Shown here: positions 1 to 11,777 of the stretch, piece after piece | Position numbering within the stretch: position 1 is the stretch's first letter | Layout of the letters: each line of letters begins with the position of its first letter | From: Euborellia annulipes | Lineage: Eukaryota; Arthropoda; Insecta; Dermaptera; Anisolabididae | NCBI GenBank assembly: GCA_023213315.1 | Contig: JAKCPI010001897.1 | Coordinates: forward strand, 241,596 to 305,595 | DNA: 64,000 bases | Direction: 5' to 3' | Made by a program: the position numbers and the translations under genes | The notes under the pieces: model-generated | Told to the model about the DNA's origin: nothing | Database searches by the model: none | What the model saw: only the letters and a program-made list of their open reading frames with translations

Positions 1-248
1 TTTTCATGTACGTTGTTTTGTAAAGTGGTTCATTTAATCTTTTTATCTTGTAAATTTTTTTTTATATTCCCCGAGTTTTATTGATAAAATTAAGTGCTAT
101 CCTCTAGAAGACAGCGAAATTCTCTGGAGACCTTATTTACATTAGATGATGGGAGAATTTTTTACGTTTACGGAAAGAGAATTTTATAATAGATTAGATT
201 GATTGAAAAGGGCCGTTTGGAAATAAATATTAGACTAAAATGAACATT

Positions 249-407
249 TGGATACCAAATGGCTTAAATAAAAAGGCCTGGATCTCCAATAGATATATTC
301 ATAAATAACGGTTATCGTAAAAAGTCTTATATAGCCTAAGTTGCCAAAAAGACTGTGTGTGTGACTGTGAGTGTAAATGGGAAAAAGTGTAAGTGTTAAA
401 AAAAATA
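249..407 (+). mobile_element. SINE S1, 5' truncated
   Basis: Begins in the CCATTTGG palindrome block (TGGATACCAAATGGC), followed by the GGTTATCGT block, TTGCCAAAAAGACTG and an A-rich tail. No tRNA head is present. Confidence 0.8.
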
Positions 408-594
408 GAAGGGGGGTTTGAGGGTTCAAACCCCGCCCCCCAAGGAACCCAAGCCATGACTAGATATTTAAGCTCTATAATACAAATTATTTTTCATGTA
501 GGGTAAGAGAAAGTAAAATATAATAAATAACTCTAGCTAAAAAAAAAAAACCAAAATGATTTATAAATACCTTAAAATAATCTTAAATTTTTAA

Positions 595-660
595 AATTTT
601 TGAAAAAATTTTCTTGAACCCCCCTATTAAAAATTTCTGGCTACGCCAATGTTCTATATA
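595..660. mobile_element. Right end of a MITE with CTACGCCA terminus
   Basis: GAACCCCCCTATTAAAAATT then TTCTGGCTACGCCAATG resembles one end of CAGTRGCGTA-type MITEs. No left end is found. Confidence 0.4.
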
Positions 661-889
661 GGCCTACATTAAAATATACAAAACAAATATATATATATAT
701 ACAAATATTTGATTGAATATAAATTTACATCATTGAATATGAATATATGAATTTACATATTTTCAAGTTTTTGTTCTGTAAATTCTTCTAAAATAGTTTG
801 AAAAGTTTTATAATTTATCGTTTATCGTCAAAAGCTTTTAATTTCGAAAAATAACTTTTTGTTTATTTTGGTGGTGATTCGGGGCCCCT

Positions 890-937
890 TCAAGTGTGGG
901 GCCCGATTAGGCCCAATCGCCTTAAATCCGGCCCTGG
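890..937 (-). mobile_element. Single end of a CAGGGCCGGATTTAAGG-type element
   Basis: On the minus strand CAGGGCCGGATTTAAGGCGA then GGGCCTAATCGGGCCCC, a terminus I have seen in other metazoan hAT-type repeats. No partner end is found. Confidence 0.45.
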
Positions 938-1910
938 AAGTAAACAATTATATACCAATCATCCATCCTATTATCAAAATCTCATCAAAAAGTCACACAT
1001 TTAATGGAATAAATCTCTAGAAATTTCGCATAAAAATCAATGTCACGGTGACATAAAAATATGACGAAAAGTTAAATTTAAACGTAAATATATTTACATA
1101 ACAAAAAAAAAAAATCCGCGAGACCCACACTGCACTATAATTAATTTTAATATTACAACAATAAGAATTAATAACCGGTGCATTGCACCCTGATTCCGTA
1201 ATTGGAAATCCGTTCTTAATGAGATGTTGTTTGTGTCGGACGAAATGACGTCATTGCTATATAAATAATTGCCAAGCGCTTCAATCACTGGTGGGCAACC
1301 GTCGGGTCTGAAATTGGCCGTCGCAATGGAGTCAATTGATTTTCAATTGGACTCTTTTGAAAGCAAAATAAATACTCTCCTCCCCTTTCCCATCATCCCT
1401 CTCCACCTTTCTCTCTTTTTTTATTGAGTACCTAATAAAAAATCCTTCATCTCCGCCTTACAAAATTAAAGAAGACAATTTAAATATTACAAGAGAAAGT
1501 AAAAAAATTGATTTATTTAGCCGTATTTACAAAAATATTTATAAAAAAAAATAGATTTAGTATTCTTGTATATTTAATTTATTTATTTATGGAAAGGTTG
1601 TATTTTAGAGTCTAGATTTAAAAGCTGTGACTAAGTGCTTCTTCATTTATATTCAGTGCTTTTCTCGACTCTGCGATTTCGAAATTCCATTGATGCGCCC
1701 TTGCAAAAAGAGGCCCTTACTGACTAACGTTTTTAATCTAGACACCACTCCCAAAAAGTATATAAATTCTTTAGGGACTCCTGGAAGATAGGCATTTTAA
1801 ATGTACTATGAATTTTTCGACTAAAGTGTACTTCAAACAATTTTCACAAAATATTACTGATATACTTTTTAAAAGGGCTTATAAAAAATAATCGATTTAT
1901 ATGAATCTTT
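938..1910. other. No gene seen
   Basis: AT-rich sequence with homopolymers. No SINE head, inverted repeat or protein motif was recognised. Confidence 0.6.
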
Positions 1911-1928
1911 CTATTCTAAAAAGAAAAA

Positions 1929-2781
1929 TCTGGTGTGACTGGCGCATGGCACACAACTTTCTCTTACCTTCGGTAATCGAAAGTTGTGTACTGTGCTTGT
2001 CACACCAGATTTTTGTGTCGTCATATATTTAGTTCCCGACAGTACGGAACATTTGAATTCAGATGTAAATTTTTTTTTTTTTTTTTTTAACATTCACACT
2101 TTTTTCTCATTCACACTCACATTCATACACACATTCACACAGTCTTTTCGGCAACTTAGGCCATATAAGACTTAGACGATAACCGTTATTTAAGAATTTA
2201 TCTATTAATGGGGTCCAGGCATTCTTATTTAAGCCATTTGGATACCAAAATGAGGTTAGCACTCTAACCTCTACACCAAGCCCCGAGGGCGATGTAAAAT
2301 TTATAAATATGGGAAAATATTTATATTTTGTTACCATGGGAACCACTTCTCCTATCCTTACTATGAAGAACAAGAGTAAAGTGGTCTTCAGAATATTTCA
2401 ATGACAAAATGAGAATATACATTTTAAAGAGCATCTAAAAAATAATTGATTTTTGAATTTTAATCAAAATCTTTGGAGCGAATTTTGAGAAAATCAAAAA
2501 AAACTGAAAAAGTACATCAGTAAAGTACTAGTACTTTTTGGCCGATTTTGTTTAAAAGCTTATTTTCACAGTCCAGGAGGGTACAAAACTTAAATATAAA
2601 ATTTCAACCTCGTAGCTCAATTCCTTCATGATTAAAATTGAACACACACAGACCAATTTGCGGGACCCACTTTTTTGGACTCAGGGGACCTCAAAAGATG
2701 TAAATCTATCACTCGACATCAAAAATTTTTGACATGAACGCATCTCTCTATATATATTTCATATATAGGGTAAGAGAAAGT
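1929..2781 (+). mobile_element. Family A element with a SINE inserted in it
   Basis: It starts TCTGGTGTGAC and ends GGTAAGAGAAAGT. The 5' hairpin occupies about 1929-2012 with the usual TCTTACCTTCGGTAAT loop. A minus-strand SINE (2071-2290) splits it and duplicates GATGTAAA-TTT. Without the SINE the element is about 630 bp. Confidence 0.8.
2071..2290 (-). mobile_element. tRNA-derived SINE (family S1), minus strand
   Basis: Read on the minus strand it has a degenerate tRNA head (GGCTTGGTGTAG), the body with CCATTTGG and TTGCCGAAAAGACTGTGTG, and an A-rich tail. The flanks GATGTAAAT (2062-2070) and GATGTAAAAT (2291-2300) are the target duplication inside family A. Confidence 0.8.
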
Positions 2782-3058
2782 AAAAAGTTTATTCAATTTT
2801 CTGGCTGCTAAATCTCTTATTTTCTAATCAAATATACAGTCTTCCTCATTGGATTCACCTTTATATATGTTGGATTTATATATTAGTCTATTTATTCTAT
2901 TAATATTTATTATTCTTTGATCTCTAAGCCTTTTCTTTTCTTTTTGAAGTTTTTTTTTTGTTTTTTTTATTTAATTCAATTCTCTTTTTCTTTATTTTTG
3001 TCTTTTCTTTTATATGATATAAAATTGAATTTAAAAATCATTATTTCATTTTCAAAAA

Positions 3059-3443
3059 TCTGGTGTGACTGTTCACACAGCGCACAACTTTCTCTTATCT
3101 TCAGTAATCGAAAGTCGTGTTCTGTGTTTTGCACACCAAATTTTTTGTGTCGACATATATTTAGTTTCCAACAGAAGGGTACAATTCAAGATGTAAAATT
3201 TATAATTATGGGAAAATATTTATATCGGGGGGGGTTTTGTTACCATTTCTCTTATCTTCCCTATCAAGTACAAGAGTAAAGTGGTCTTCAGAAGATTTCA
3301 ATGTCAAAATGAGAATATATATTTTAAAGAGCAACTAAAAAATAATTGATTTCGTAAAATGGAAAAAAAAAACTGAAAAACCTGCATCAGTAAAGTACTT
3401 GTACTCTTTGGCTGATTTTGTTCAAAAGCATCGTGTCACGTCT
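3059..3443 (+). mobile_element. Family A fragment, 3' truncated
   Basis: The 5' hairpin (TCTGGTGTGAC to GCACACCAAA) and about 300 bases of body are present, ending after GATTTTGTTCAAAAGC. A G-run at 3227-3234 interrupts the body. The 120-codon open frame over it is incidental. Confidence 0.75.
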
Positions 3444-4036
3444 CAGATTCAAGTTGCCTCAAAATGTGTATTTCTGTTAAAAATACATTTGTCGATTGCA
3501 TTATTTTCCTATAAATTGAATAGGCTTTGAGAAAGTAATAAGATTAGTGTCAAAGTATACGCAAATGGTCAGTTTAAGCAAATTTCCGTCAACAATTTAT
3601 GCAAATTTATATAAAAGAAGGCCAAGGTTGTTGTAAGGCTATAAATAAATAAATATAAATGCCATCCCATAAATAATTTATATTTTTTCCAGCCTCCAAT
3701 AAAATTAGGAAATTTATTTTTATTCCAACATTGCAAAGGATGTTGCACACACAAATATCGTTCGAACACTATTTACGAATTCTTCTGAACCTCAACTTGA
3801 CCTACTCTCTGGTTTATATCTACATAAGATGAAGTCCAGATACATTTCAATCCTACTCTTATCATTATTACTTTTATTTTTTTATTTCTTTTAACACTTT
3901 GATCATTTATTTACTATTCTGTTCAATTTCAAATAAACGTCAAAACAGATCAAAGAAATTCTCCAAGGGCTTTTAAAGTGATATGAATTTAAAAATTAAA
4001 AAGAAAGATTGATGATATTTCTAAATTTAATAATTA

Positions 4037-4221
4037 GCCCCCGGGCTTGGGGTAGTTGGTAGCGCGCCTGCCTTGTATACTAAGGGTCGGGGGTTCGGAT
4101 CCCAGGCAATCCGATGATTTTATTTAACCTAAGTTGCCGAAAAGACTGTGTGTATGCGTGTGTGAATATGAGTGTGAATGGGAAAAAAAATGTGAGTGTT
4201 TTTTATAACAAAAAAAAAAAA
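4037..4221 (+). mobile_element. SINE S1, full ends with 14-bp target duplication
   Basis: The head GCCCCCGGGCTTGGGGTAGTT contains the A box (TTGGGGTAGTTGG) and GGGGTTCGGATCCC is the B box, so it derives from a tRNA and carries an internal RNA polymerase III promoter. The body holds TTGCCGAAAAGACTGTGTG and GTGTGAATGGGAAAAAAA, followed by an A-tail. AAATTTAATAATTA flanks it on both sides (4023-4036 and 4222-4235). Relative to other copies, the middle block with the CCATTTGG palindrome is deleted. Confidence 0.9.
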
Positions 4222-4627
4222 AAATTTAATAATTACAGTACTAGGGGCGGAACCCACCTTTTGCGGGCTTAGCGAGAGTTATTAATTAATCAAGTGAAAA
4301 ATATGGTAGGCCTATATAGCAGTTTAAAATTTCCGGCCTGCATCTCAATTAATGTATTTGAAAATTTAATCTTTCTCGGATTTTCACTAACAATTAGGAA
4401 CCAACCAAAGTTTCGGTTTTGGTTATGGTTTCGGCCAGTTTCGGCCAAAAATCCTGGTTTCGCATTCGGCCAAAAACCAGCCGATAAAAAAATCAAATGA
4501 TTTTTGCAAGAAGGAAAAAATAGAAATTTTACTAAAAATAAAAATCTGGTGTGACTGGTCGCACAGCACATAACATTCTCTTACCTCCGGTAATCGAAAG
4601 TTGTGTTCTGTGCTTGTCACACCAAAT

Positions 4628-4735
4628 TTTTTAAACACTAACACTTTTTTTTTCATTCACACTCACACTCACACACATATTCACACAGTATTTTCGGCAA
4701 CTCAGGTCATGTAAGACTTTGACGATATAGAAAAA
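4628..4735 (-). mobile_element. SINE S1 tail fragment, minus strand
   Basis: CATTCACACTCACACTCAC, then TTTTCGGCAACTCAGG and AAGACTTTGACGAT, are the inverse of the SINE 3' half. It directly follows a family A hairpin. Confidence 0.7.
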
Positions 4736-4771
4736 GTTTAAAACAAGTTTCGGTTTTGGTTCGCAATAATT

Positions 4772-5040
4772 TTTACTTTCTCTTACCTGTATATATATAT
4801 ATATATAGAGAGAGAAAGTATAGGATTCATGTCAAAAATTATGTCGATATTTTAATATAAATACACGTCCTGGGCATGGGGTCCTCTGAATCTAAAAAAT
4901 CTGTCTTCTTGTGTTCAAAATAAAGCATGAAGGAAATGACCTACGAGGTCAAAATTTTATATTCAAGTTATGTATCTCTCTGACACATGAAAATAAGCTG
5001 CTAAATAAAATCGACGAAAAAAAAATGTATATTCTCATTT
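4772..5040 (-). mobile_element. Family A 3' half, minus strand
   Basis: Starts ACTTTCTCTTACC, followed by the TATATATA hairpin and inverted 3' body (GATTCATGTCAAAAATT, GGGGTCCTCTGAATC). It ends near ATGTATATTCTCATTT. An isolated 5' hairpin in the opposite orientation lies at 4546-4625. Confidence 0.75.
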
Positions 5041-5756
5041 AGATTCAATTTTAAAAAATTTATTTTTATCTACTAACAAATATTCACATATCTAATAGTA
5101 CTGTATATTACATACCTAAATAAATTTGCTGTCTATCTAATTACTATGAATTCTAGAGAGCCTCGAAATACCATTTGGGAAACAGTGATTTGATTAGAAT
5201 GGAAGGACAATTGTAATTAATTACCAAACTCAAATGCACGTCATATCTCTTATTATTAAGATTAATTAAGAATAACCCTAATATTGAAATAAGTCACCTG
5301 GTACTAAAGTTTTTATATAACATCATAAGGGTAATAAGTGTCAAGTTTATGTAAATTATATTATATTTATATTTATCTATTATTTACTTTATTCATGTGG
5401 CCCTTAAACATGTTTCTAAACAATTTATGTTCTACTTATTCTAATTCAGCCCAAATGACTCCTCTAAAGTCGTTTCGTTAAAATAATATCTCGATGATAA
5501 ACTTTTATTAAACTTAACTTTTACTAGTAGGACCTATTACTATATCGTCAATATCAAGAATCATTATAATTTTAATTGAAATATGAAACTATATTTAAAA
5601 AAATGGCACATAATATTAAGATTTAGTCTCTTAGAGCTGAGATAGAGAGGCCTTAGGGCCTAGTTTATGATCTAAGGGACATTAGGTCGCTTCTCGTCCT
5701 AAGTGATAAAATTTATTCAAATTATATTAGATACCAATGAATTTTAATGAAAATAT

Positions 5757-6480
5757 ATATGGTGTGACGGACCGGACAGAACTTAACTTTCTCTTACTTT
5801 CGAAGTTGAGTGATTTCCTATTATAAACTTATACAAATATTTATATAATTAAATATTTATTAATTCGTTAACGACGGCACACCCTTATTTTTTCGGGTAA
5901 ATAAATATTTAATTATATAAATTTCTGTTTCGCGGCTCACATACGCGATATATATAATATCTTAAATATTATATATAATTTCTTATTTACATATATTTAG
6001 TTTTTCCGATAGAATGGCTTATTAAAACTCAAAGAATCTAATTTATAATCATCGGGAAAAATTAAAACTTTGTTATCATGACAACCATTTCTCTTATCTT
6101 AACAAGAGTAAAGTGTACTTTAAAAAATTTTAGAAGGAATATAAATATATACATTTAAAGATCATCTAAAAGATATTTATTTTTTTTTTAACACTCACAC
6201 TTTTTCCCATTCACACTCACACATATGCATACAGATTTTTCAGCAATTTAGGCCATATATAAGACTTTTACGATAACCGTTGTTAATGAATATACTTTAT
6301 TTATTGGGGGTCCAGGCATTCTTATTTAAGTCATTCGGTACCCAAATGGTAAAAAATAATTGATTTATGAAATTTATTCAAAATAAGAGCGAATTTTGAG
6401 AAAATTGAAAAATTTAAAAAAGTACATCAATAAAGTACTCAGTTGCGCTCTGACACAATTGGGGCGCTGGGGCGTCACTT
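5757..6480 (+). mobile_element. Family A copy broken by further insertions
   Basis: Starts GGTGTGACGGACCGG with ACTTTCTCTTACTTTCG. An AT-rich piece of about 185 bases (5808-5992, with palindromic TATTTAATTATATAAAT) interrupts the hairpin, then ACATATATTTAGTTTTTCCG resumes. A minus-strand SINE (6180-6355) interrupts the body. A detached 3' hairpin and GGTAAGAGAAAGT lie at 6893-6934. Confidence 0.65.
6180..6355 (-). mobile_element. SINE S1 body, minus strand, inside family A
   Basis: A T-run then CATTCACACTCACAC, GGCCATATATAAGAC, CCGTTGTTAATGAATAT and GGGGGTCCAGGCATTC is the inverse of the SINE body. The tRNA head is absent. Family A sequence resumes at about 6349 (AAAAAATAATTGATTT). Confidence 0.8.
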
Positions 6481-7318
6481 GATGAGGGGATTTTGTACAT
6501 ATCTATGAATATATAAATACATAAATGTCTAAAGAAAAATTTGTGTATTAATTAGGATATATGTGATACATATTATTCATATGATTTTACTTCTTGATTA
6601 AACACAATTTATATAAATAAATTTTTGTTTGAATCCTTAACACGATTACAGTATTCTTTTATAATCAAAATATTTTCTATGCCCGAGAGGTTAAATTAAA
6701 GCTATTGAGAACCATTAAAAGCAAAGGGGGTGTGTGAATTCGGATTCCAAATAGTCTGATAAAAATTTATTTAAATCATTGAAATGAGAATAATTTTTCC
6801 AAAGTTACGTTTTCAAATACAGAATTAGAAAATATAAATTTTACGATCTTAGGTTATTTTATTACTTTAAACTCGTAAATAGAAAATCGAATACTTTCTC
6901 TCTATATATTTCATATATAGGGTAAGAGAAAGTAAAAAAGCACTCGTGGAAGTCGAACCCACGGTTTTTCCAAAATCAATTGGGAGTCATGTAATTTAAC
7001 AAATAAAATATTTTTTAATTAATTAATTTTCGATGCGAAATGGCAAAAAAAATTTTAAATTTTCTCTTTTATTTAGTAAATGCGACCGCAATATAAAATA
7101 AAAAAAAAAGTCTAAAATCAGATTTAACGGCACTCTGGGCTTTGATGTAAACCTGATTAGGGTTTATTCAATTTGCAAGATCTCAAAAGCCAAAAGAGAC
7201 GCGTCCTAATCCCTTTTGGACCTGCGCCAGCCATCTTTGCTTTTCTTCCATTCCACCTGAATCTCTCTCTCGTTAGTCACGTTTTCAAATACAAATTCTT
7301 TTATTCATTGATTAATAT

Positions 7319-7850
7319 TGGGGGCACGCTGGTGTAGTGAGCTAGGGTGTCAGCTTCTGCAAAGAAGATCCCTGTTCAAACCCTGGGCGTGCGGGATTTT
7401 TCATTAAATAAAAATATTTATTTAATGTAAACAAATCCTCAAGCAAGCCCTGGATTGGAATATAGGATCTCACCACAATAGCCCCCAGGCAACTCTACGA
7501 GGAGAGGGAGTTGCTGTGACATCCCGTCCTGTGGAAGGGACGTAAAGAAGGTTCCCTCTCAGTGATGCATTCTTCGAAAGGAGCAGGCTACACGCCGGTG
7601 CTGAGGGAGTCCCTCCTCAAACTAGGACATCCTCCATAGCATAGAAGAGGTTGGATAAAGGAGCCGGTTGGAACCAGAAATAAGGATTAGTTCACTAGCT
7701 AGAGAAGAAAGCGAGGAGGAGTTAGAGACAGGAAATGATGTAACTTCACGGGGTGCCGGTAGATGGCTACGGCCAGAGGCCGGTTGGGTTTGAGGTGTGT
7801 GTCTCCGTACACGTAAGCACCTCGGGTAAATAAACGGGGATCCCGATAGG
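7319..7850 (+). mobile_element. tRNA-derived SINE, second family (S2), with long body
   Basis: The head CACGCTGGTGTAGTGAGC and TCCCTGTTCAAACCCTGG give plausible A and B boxes. A GC-rich body (7440-7840) contains TGACATCCCGTCCTGTGGAA and GGGACGTAAAG. The same head is seen at 63052-63130, so it is a dispersed family. Open frames here follow the higher GC content and do not look like proteins. Confidence 0.65.
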
Positions 7851-8158
7851 AATTTCAAATAATAATAAATTGATTAATATTATTTTATATTTTTGTCTTG
7901 AACTTAACATAGAGATGACGGTTATATTCGCTATCTGAAAAATGTTCAATGTCAATATTATAGCCTTTAGATTTGTTTAGACATTGAGAGTTGGCAATAA
8001 ATTTCCAAAATTTATTATTGATAAAACGTCTATTTAAAGATCAATGACTCATTAATATATCATTCTTCTTTTACTAGACAGACAAGATACTGTAATTTTT
8101 TTAAATAAATAAAAATTCATCAGTTGGTCTTTTAGGATACTAATCTCTCAGTAAAACT

Positions 8159-8600
8159 AACTGCAAACTTGATAATCATGCATGTGCAATCTTTTTGTAC
8201 CAGCATGCACAAATTCACTTCGGCACAAGCATGCTTATGGGGAAAATTAACTTAAAAATGTCAAAATCGGAAGGTTATTTATTCAAAGATATCAAGAAAT
8301 ACTCACTTGATTTAAAGAGAGTCACAACAAATATTAGTATTGAAATTTTAAATGAATTAGTAGGCCTATATATTGAATATCAAATGTCAAGAGGTCTATA
8401 AAATGGCGGACGAGTATATAAAGAGTTTTGCTTGCGCAAATATGCTTGTGCATGATTAAAATTCGATTGGGCATCAAGCGGCTTTCACAATTAAGGAAAA
8501 TGCTTGGGCCAAATTCCCCAACAGACGCTACAGTTTGCTTGTACAAAAAGATTGCAAGTGCATGCTTGTCAAGTTTGCAGTTACGTGTGTAGCCGCCTTA
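8159..8600. mobile_element. Inverted-repeat DNA element (MITE)
   Basis: The left block 8159-8203 (AACTGCAAACTTGATAATCA and following) is the imperfect inverse of 8536-8582 over about 45 bases, both containing GCAATCTTTTTGTAC. The right end continues with TACGTGTGTAGCCGCCTTA, absent on the left, so the left tip is probably lost. GCATGC-rich sub-terminal sequence is on both sides. Confidence 0.65.
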
Positions 8601-8604
8601 AGAT

Positions 8605-9098
8605 AAATAAACAAAATATCTCAAGAACGAAAAGAGCTAGGAGGTTGAAATTTTATATTTAAGTTAGATACCCCACTGGGACGAGACATAAAGGTTTTGA
8701 ACTAAATCGGCCCAAAAGTACTAGTACTTTACTGATGCACTTTTTCAGTTTTTTTTTTTTTTTCGATTTTCTCAAAATTCGCTTTAACGATTTTGATTAA
8801 AATTCAAAAATCAATTATTTTTTAGATGCTCTTTCATAGGTATATTCTCATTTTGCTCTCAAAATTGTTTGAAGCACACTTTACTCTTGTACTTCATAGG
8901 AAAGAGGATAAAAGGTTGCCATGATAACAAAAAATATAAATATTGATATTTTCCCATGTTTATAAATTTTACATTTGGATTTTAATATATCGGTAGAAAC
9001 TAACGTAAATATATCTCGACAAAAAAATCTGGTGTGACAAGCACGAACACAACTTACGATTATCGAAGGTAAGAGAAAGTTGTGTGCTGTGCGACCAG
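8605..9098 (-). mobile_element. Family A copy, minus strand, 3' truncated
   Basis: Contains the inverted body (ATCTCAAGAACGAAAAGAGC, TACTTTACTGATGCAC, CTTTACTCTTGTACTTC) and the 5' hairpin region to GCGACCAG. The terminal hairpin and microsatellite at the left are absent. An inverted-repeat MITE ends immediately before it. Confidence 0.78.
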
Positions 9099-9099
9099 T

Positions 9100-10915
9100 T
9101 TTTTTTATAGTTATATAGATTTCATTAAATTCGTAAAATGAGGGATAAAATGGGAAGGACTAGTTCTAGAGATAAACTAGCAATCAGTCTTACAAGCTTT
9201 CCTCCTTTCCAGTCAAACGATTCTTTTAAATAAGGTCACAAGTACTTTTGATTTTTGTCCAACAGATATAAAATTCCCAGCAAGTTTGAAGTTTGGACGA
9301 TTGAGTGTTTTAGTTTTCTCGGCGAATTGAATTGCCAATGGCTCTCTCTCTCTCTCGAAATGTTTACGCCGTCGCCATCTCTCTATTCTTAGCTTTCGGT
9401 CGCCGCATTTTTTTTTTTTTTTTTTTTTTCAACTTTTTAATTGCGGTGGCGACACGTGCGTCTGGCAGTCAGTATAATTTCATTTCCTTCCCTGCTTTTC
9501 TTCTTATCCTTTGTATTATTATCCTTACAATTAAGATGGGTTTTATAAATGTTAATTTTTTCTTTCACTACCGAGATGATTACAATCCGTGAGGCCATAA
9601 AATATAAATGAGAATCCTTTGCTCATTCTGGACATCTGCTCTCATGGCCAGTCAATTAGCAAAAAAGCCCCTAATATTAACATAATTAGGGTTGAAATTT
9701 CAAAATTCAATCATTAGGGTTGGAATATAATCAATATTTTTTCTTCCCTTAATTGCTATTCACCTTATTTTCAGTATGAGGGCGTTTTAGGGTCCCTAAA
9801 CCCATCTAGGACGGAATTTAGGTTCGACTGCCGCTTAGGCCTCAAATCAATTTTAAATTTCACAGTATGTATCTAAAATTTTCTCACTCTTAAAATTTTA
9901 CCGCCCTATGCCCGGAAATTGAACCTTTTTTTTATGTAAAATGGCGCACAAAAATCAGTAGGTTGATCAGAGAGCTTAAGAATTCCTAGCCTTAGATATA
10001 GATTTACGTCAGCCTAATGGGTATTAAATAAATGAAATAATTACTAGCTGCTTCTCTTTCTTCTTCTTGCTACTTCAAGATATTTTTCTTATTTTTCAAT
10101 TAATATTCATTAGAGTATTCAATTGAATTTATTCAAGAGAGTTAATGATTTAACTAGATATGAATGTTTATGTATATTTATTCAAATTTATGAAAACTTT
10201 TTGTAAAAATATATTTTGTTGAATTTTTAGAAATTGATGGAATGATCGCAGGTAAAAAAGTTATTCACTTTCGACTGTAAAATAGAACAAATTCAGTTAA
10301 TGAAAGAATTTTTTAAATATCAATATTCAATTTCAGTAAATATAAATTATCAATATTTAAAAAAAAAATTCAGTCTTTGCTTAGATTGGAAATAAATATC
10401 ATCACCTCTCAAAAAATTAATCATTTTTAAAGTTAAACAAAACATAGGAAGTGCCTGACCAACGGTGAAAATAACAACCATATGATAGACCTAATATATG
10501 CAAAGCTATGCAAAAGGGAGAGGAATAAATAAATCGCTTGCATTTGCCTACATATGTCGTTTATACGTACATTTGATAATGATAAAATACACCGGACCAT
10601 TTCTCTGTTTGTTAACGTATTTCGAGTTCTATTTTCTAAAGGATAAGCATTGAGAATAAACAATGGCTCTTTATTATTGTATTTATGTTGCCTTATGTTG
10701 ATCTAGTTCCTCTAACGTTAAATGGATTCTATTATATTATGAGGCCATTGATTTGAAAATTATTATTATTTTATGAATAATATTGATATATATTATTATA
10801 CTATATTTTGGCCATCGATTTTAATTTGCGTTTGAAACAACTGCATCACATACAATTGAAAAACAAAAGAAAAAAAATAGCCATATTTTATCAAGAGGAT
10901 ATAAATTTTGTCAAT
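9100..10915. other. No gene seen (1.8 kb)
   Basis: AT-rich, with T-runs at 9409-9429 and a CT run at 9343-9356. The 86-codon frame at 9332-9592 is broken by the poly-T and looks incidental. Confidence 0.6.
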
Positions 10916-11106
10916 TTCATTAATTAGAATAAAAATATGGTTGTAATCATACTCAGTGGTCGAAAAGTTAATAAAGAAATTAGAAAGAGCAAGTACAGGA
11001 GCAGCAAAAAAATAAAGCCCTTCGATGCCAAATGCCGAAGGAGACGTTTCGGACGAAATTTTATTTGTCCATCCTTAATCTTATAAGCATAAAGCTGTTC
11101 ATACAA

Positions 11107-11777
11107 TTTTCACGAAAAATTTAACTGATATACTTAAAGAGCATCTAAAAAATATTAGATTTATGAATTTTAATTAAAATCGTTGGGGGTTTTGAAAAAA
11201 TTGAAAAAACTGAAAGTACTTCAGTAAAGTACTAGTACTTTTTTGCCGATTTTGTTCAAAAGCTTATTTTCACCCCTTGGGGGGGGGAGGGGGGGTGCCT
11301 AACTCAAATACAAAATTTCAACCTCCTAGCTCTTTTGGTTCCTGAAATATTTTGTTCACAGACACACAGGCAGACCATTTTGCGGGACCGACTTTTTTTT
11401 AACTCAGGGGAACTCAAAACGTGTATATCCATCAAAATCTGGACATCGAATTTTTGACATGATCGTAAAACTCTCTCTATATATATTTTATATTTGGACC
11501 CTGTTATGCATTATTGTGTCAAGCTCCAGCTACCGAGATTTGAGAAAATTAACATTAAAGTTTTTTGTTTTCATTGGATTATAGACTATATAATTTTTTT
11601 TTTGTCAATTGTGTAACATTAAATATAAATTTTTTTAGGACATATTTCATAAAAAATACTATTAATTATTGCATTTGAAACAATATTCCGTGCTTAACTC
11701 AATTTTTAATTTTTTGGTGCTTAACACACTAATGCATGACAGGGTCCATATAGGGAAAGAGAAAGTAAAAATATACA
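11107..11777 (+). mobile_element. Family A copy, 5' truncated, hosting family C
   Basis: The body (AAAGAGCATCTAAAAAATA, AGTACTAGTACTTTT, ACACACAGGCAGACC, ACATCGAATTTTTGACATG) and 3' end (AAAGAGAAAGT) are present; the 5' hairpin is missing. A G-run at 11279-11296 expands the body. Arms of a Penelope-like inverted repeat lie on both sides. Confidence 0.75.
11496..11747 (+). mobile_element. Family C MITE, complete, inserted in a family A 3' hairpin
   Basis: This 252-bp element has inverted termini of about 28 bp: GGACCCTGTTATGCATTATT on the left, and on the right the inverse of AACACACTAATGCATGACAG with GGGTCC. It splits the 3' hairpin of a family A copy. TATATTTTATATTT lies before it and ATATAGGGAAAGAGAAAGT after it. 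I see no exact target duplication. Confidence 0.85.

Noticed and set aside
2917..3279. 120-codon plus frame
   Set aside because: Phe/Leu/Ser-rich translation of T-rich DNA running into a family A hairpin.
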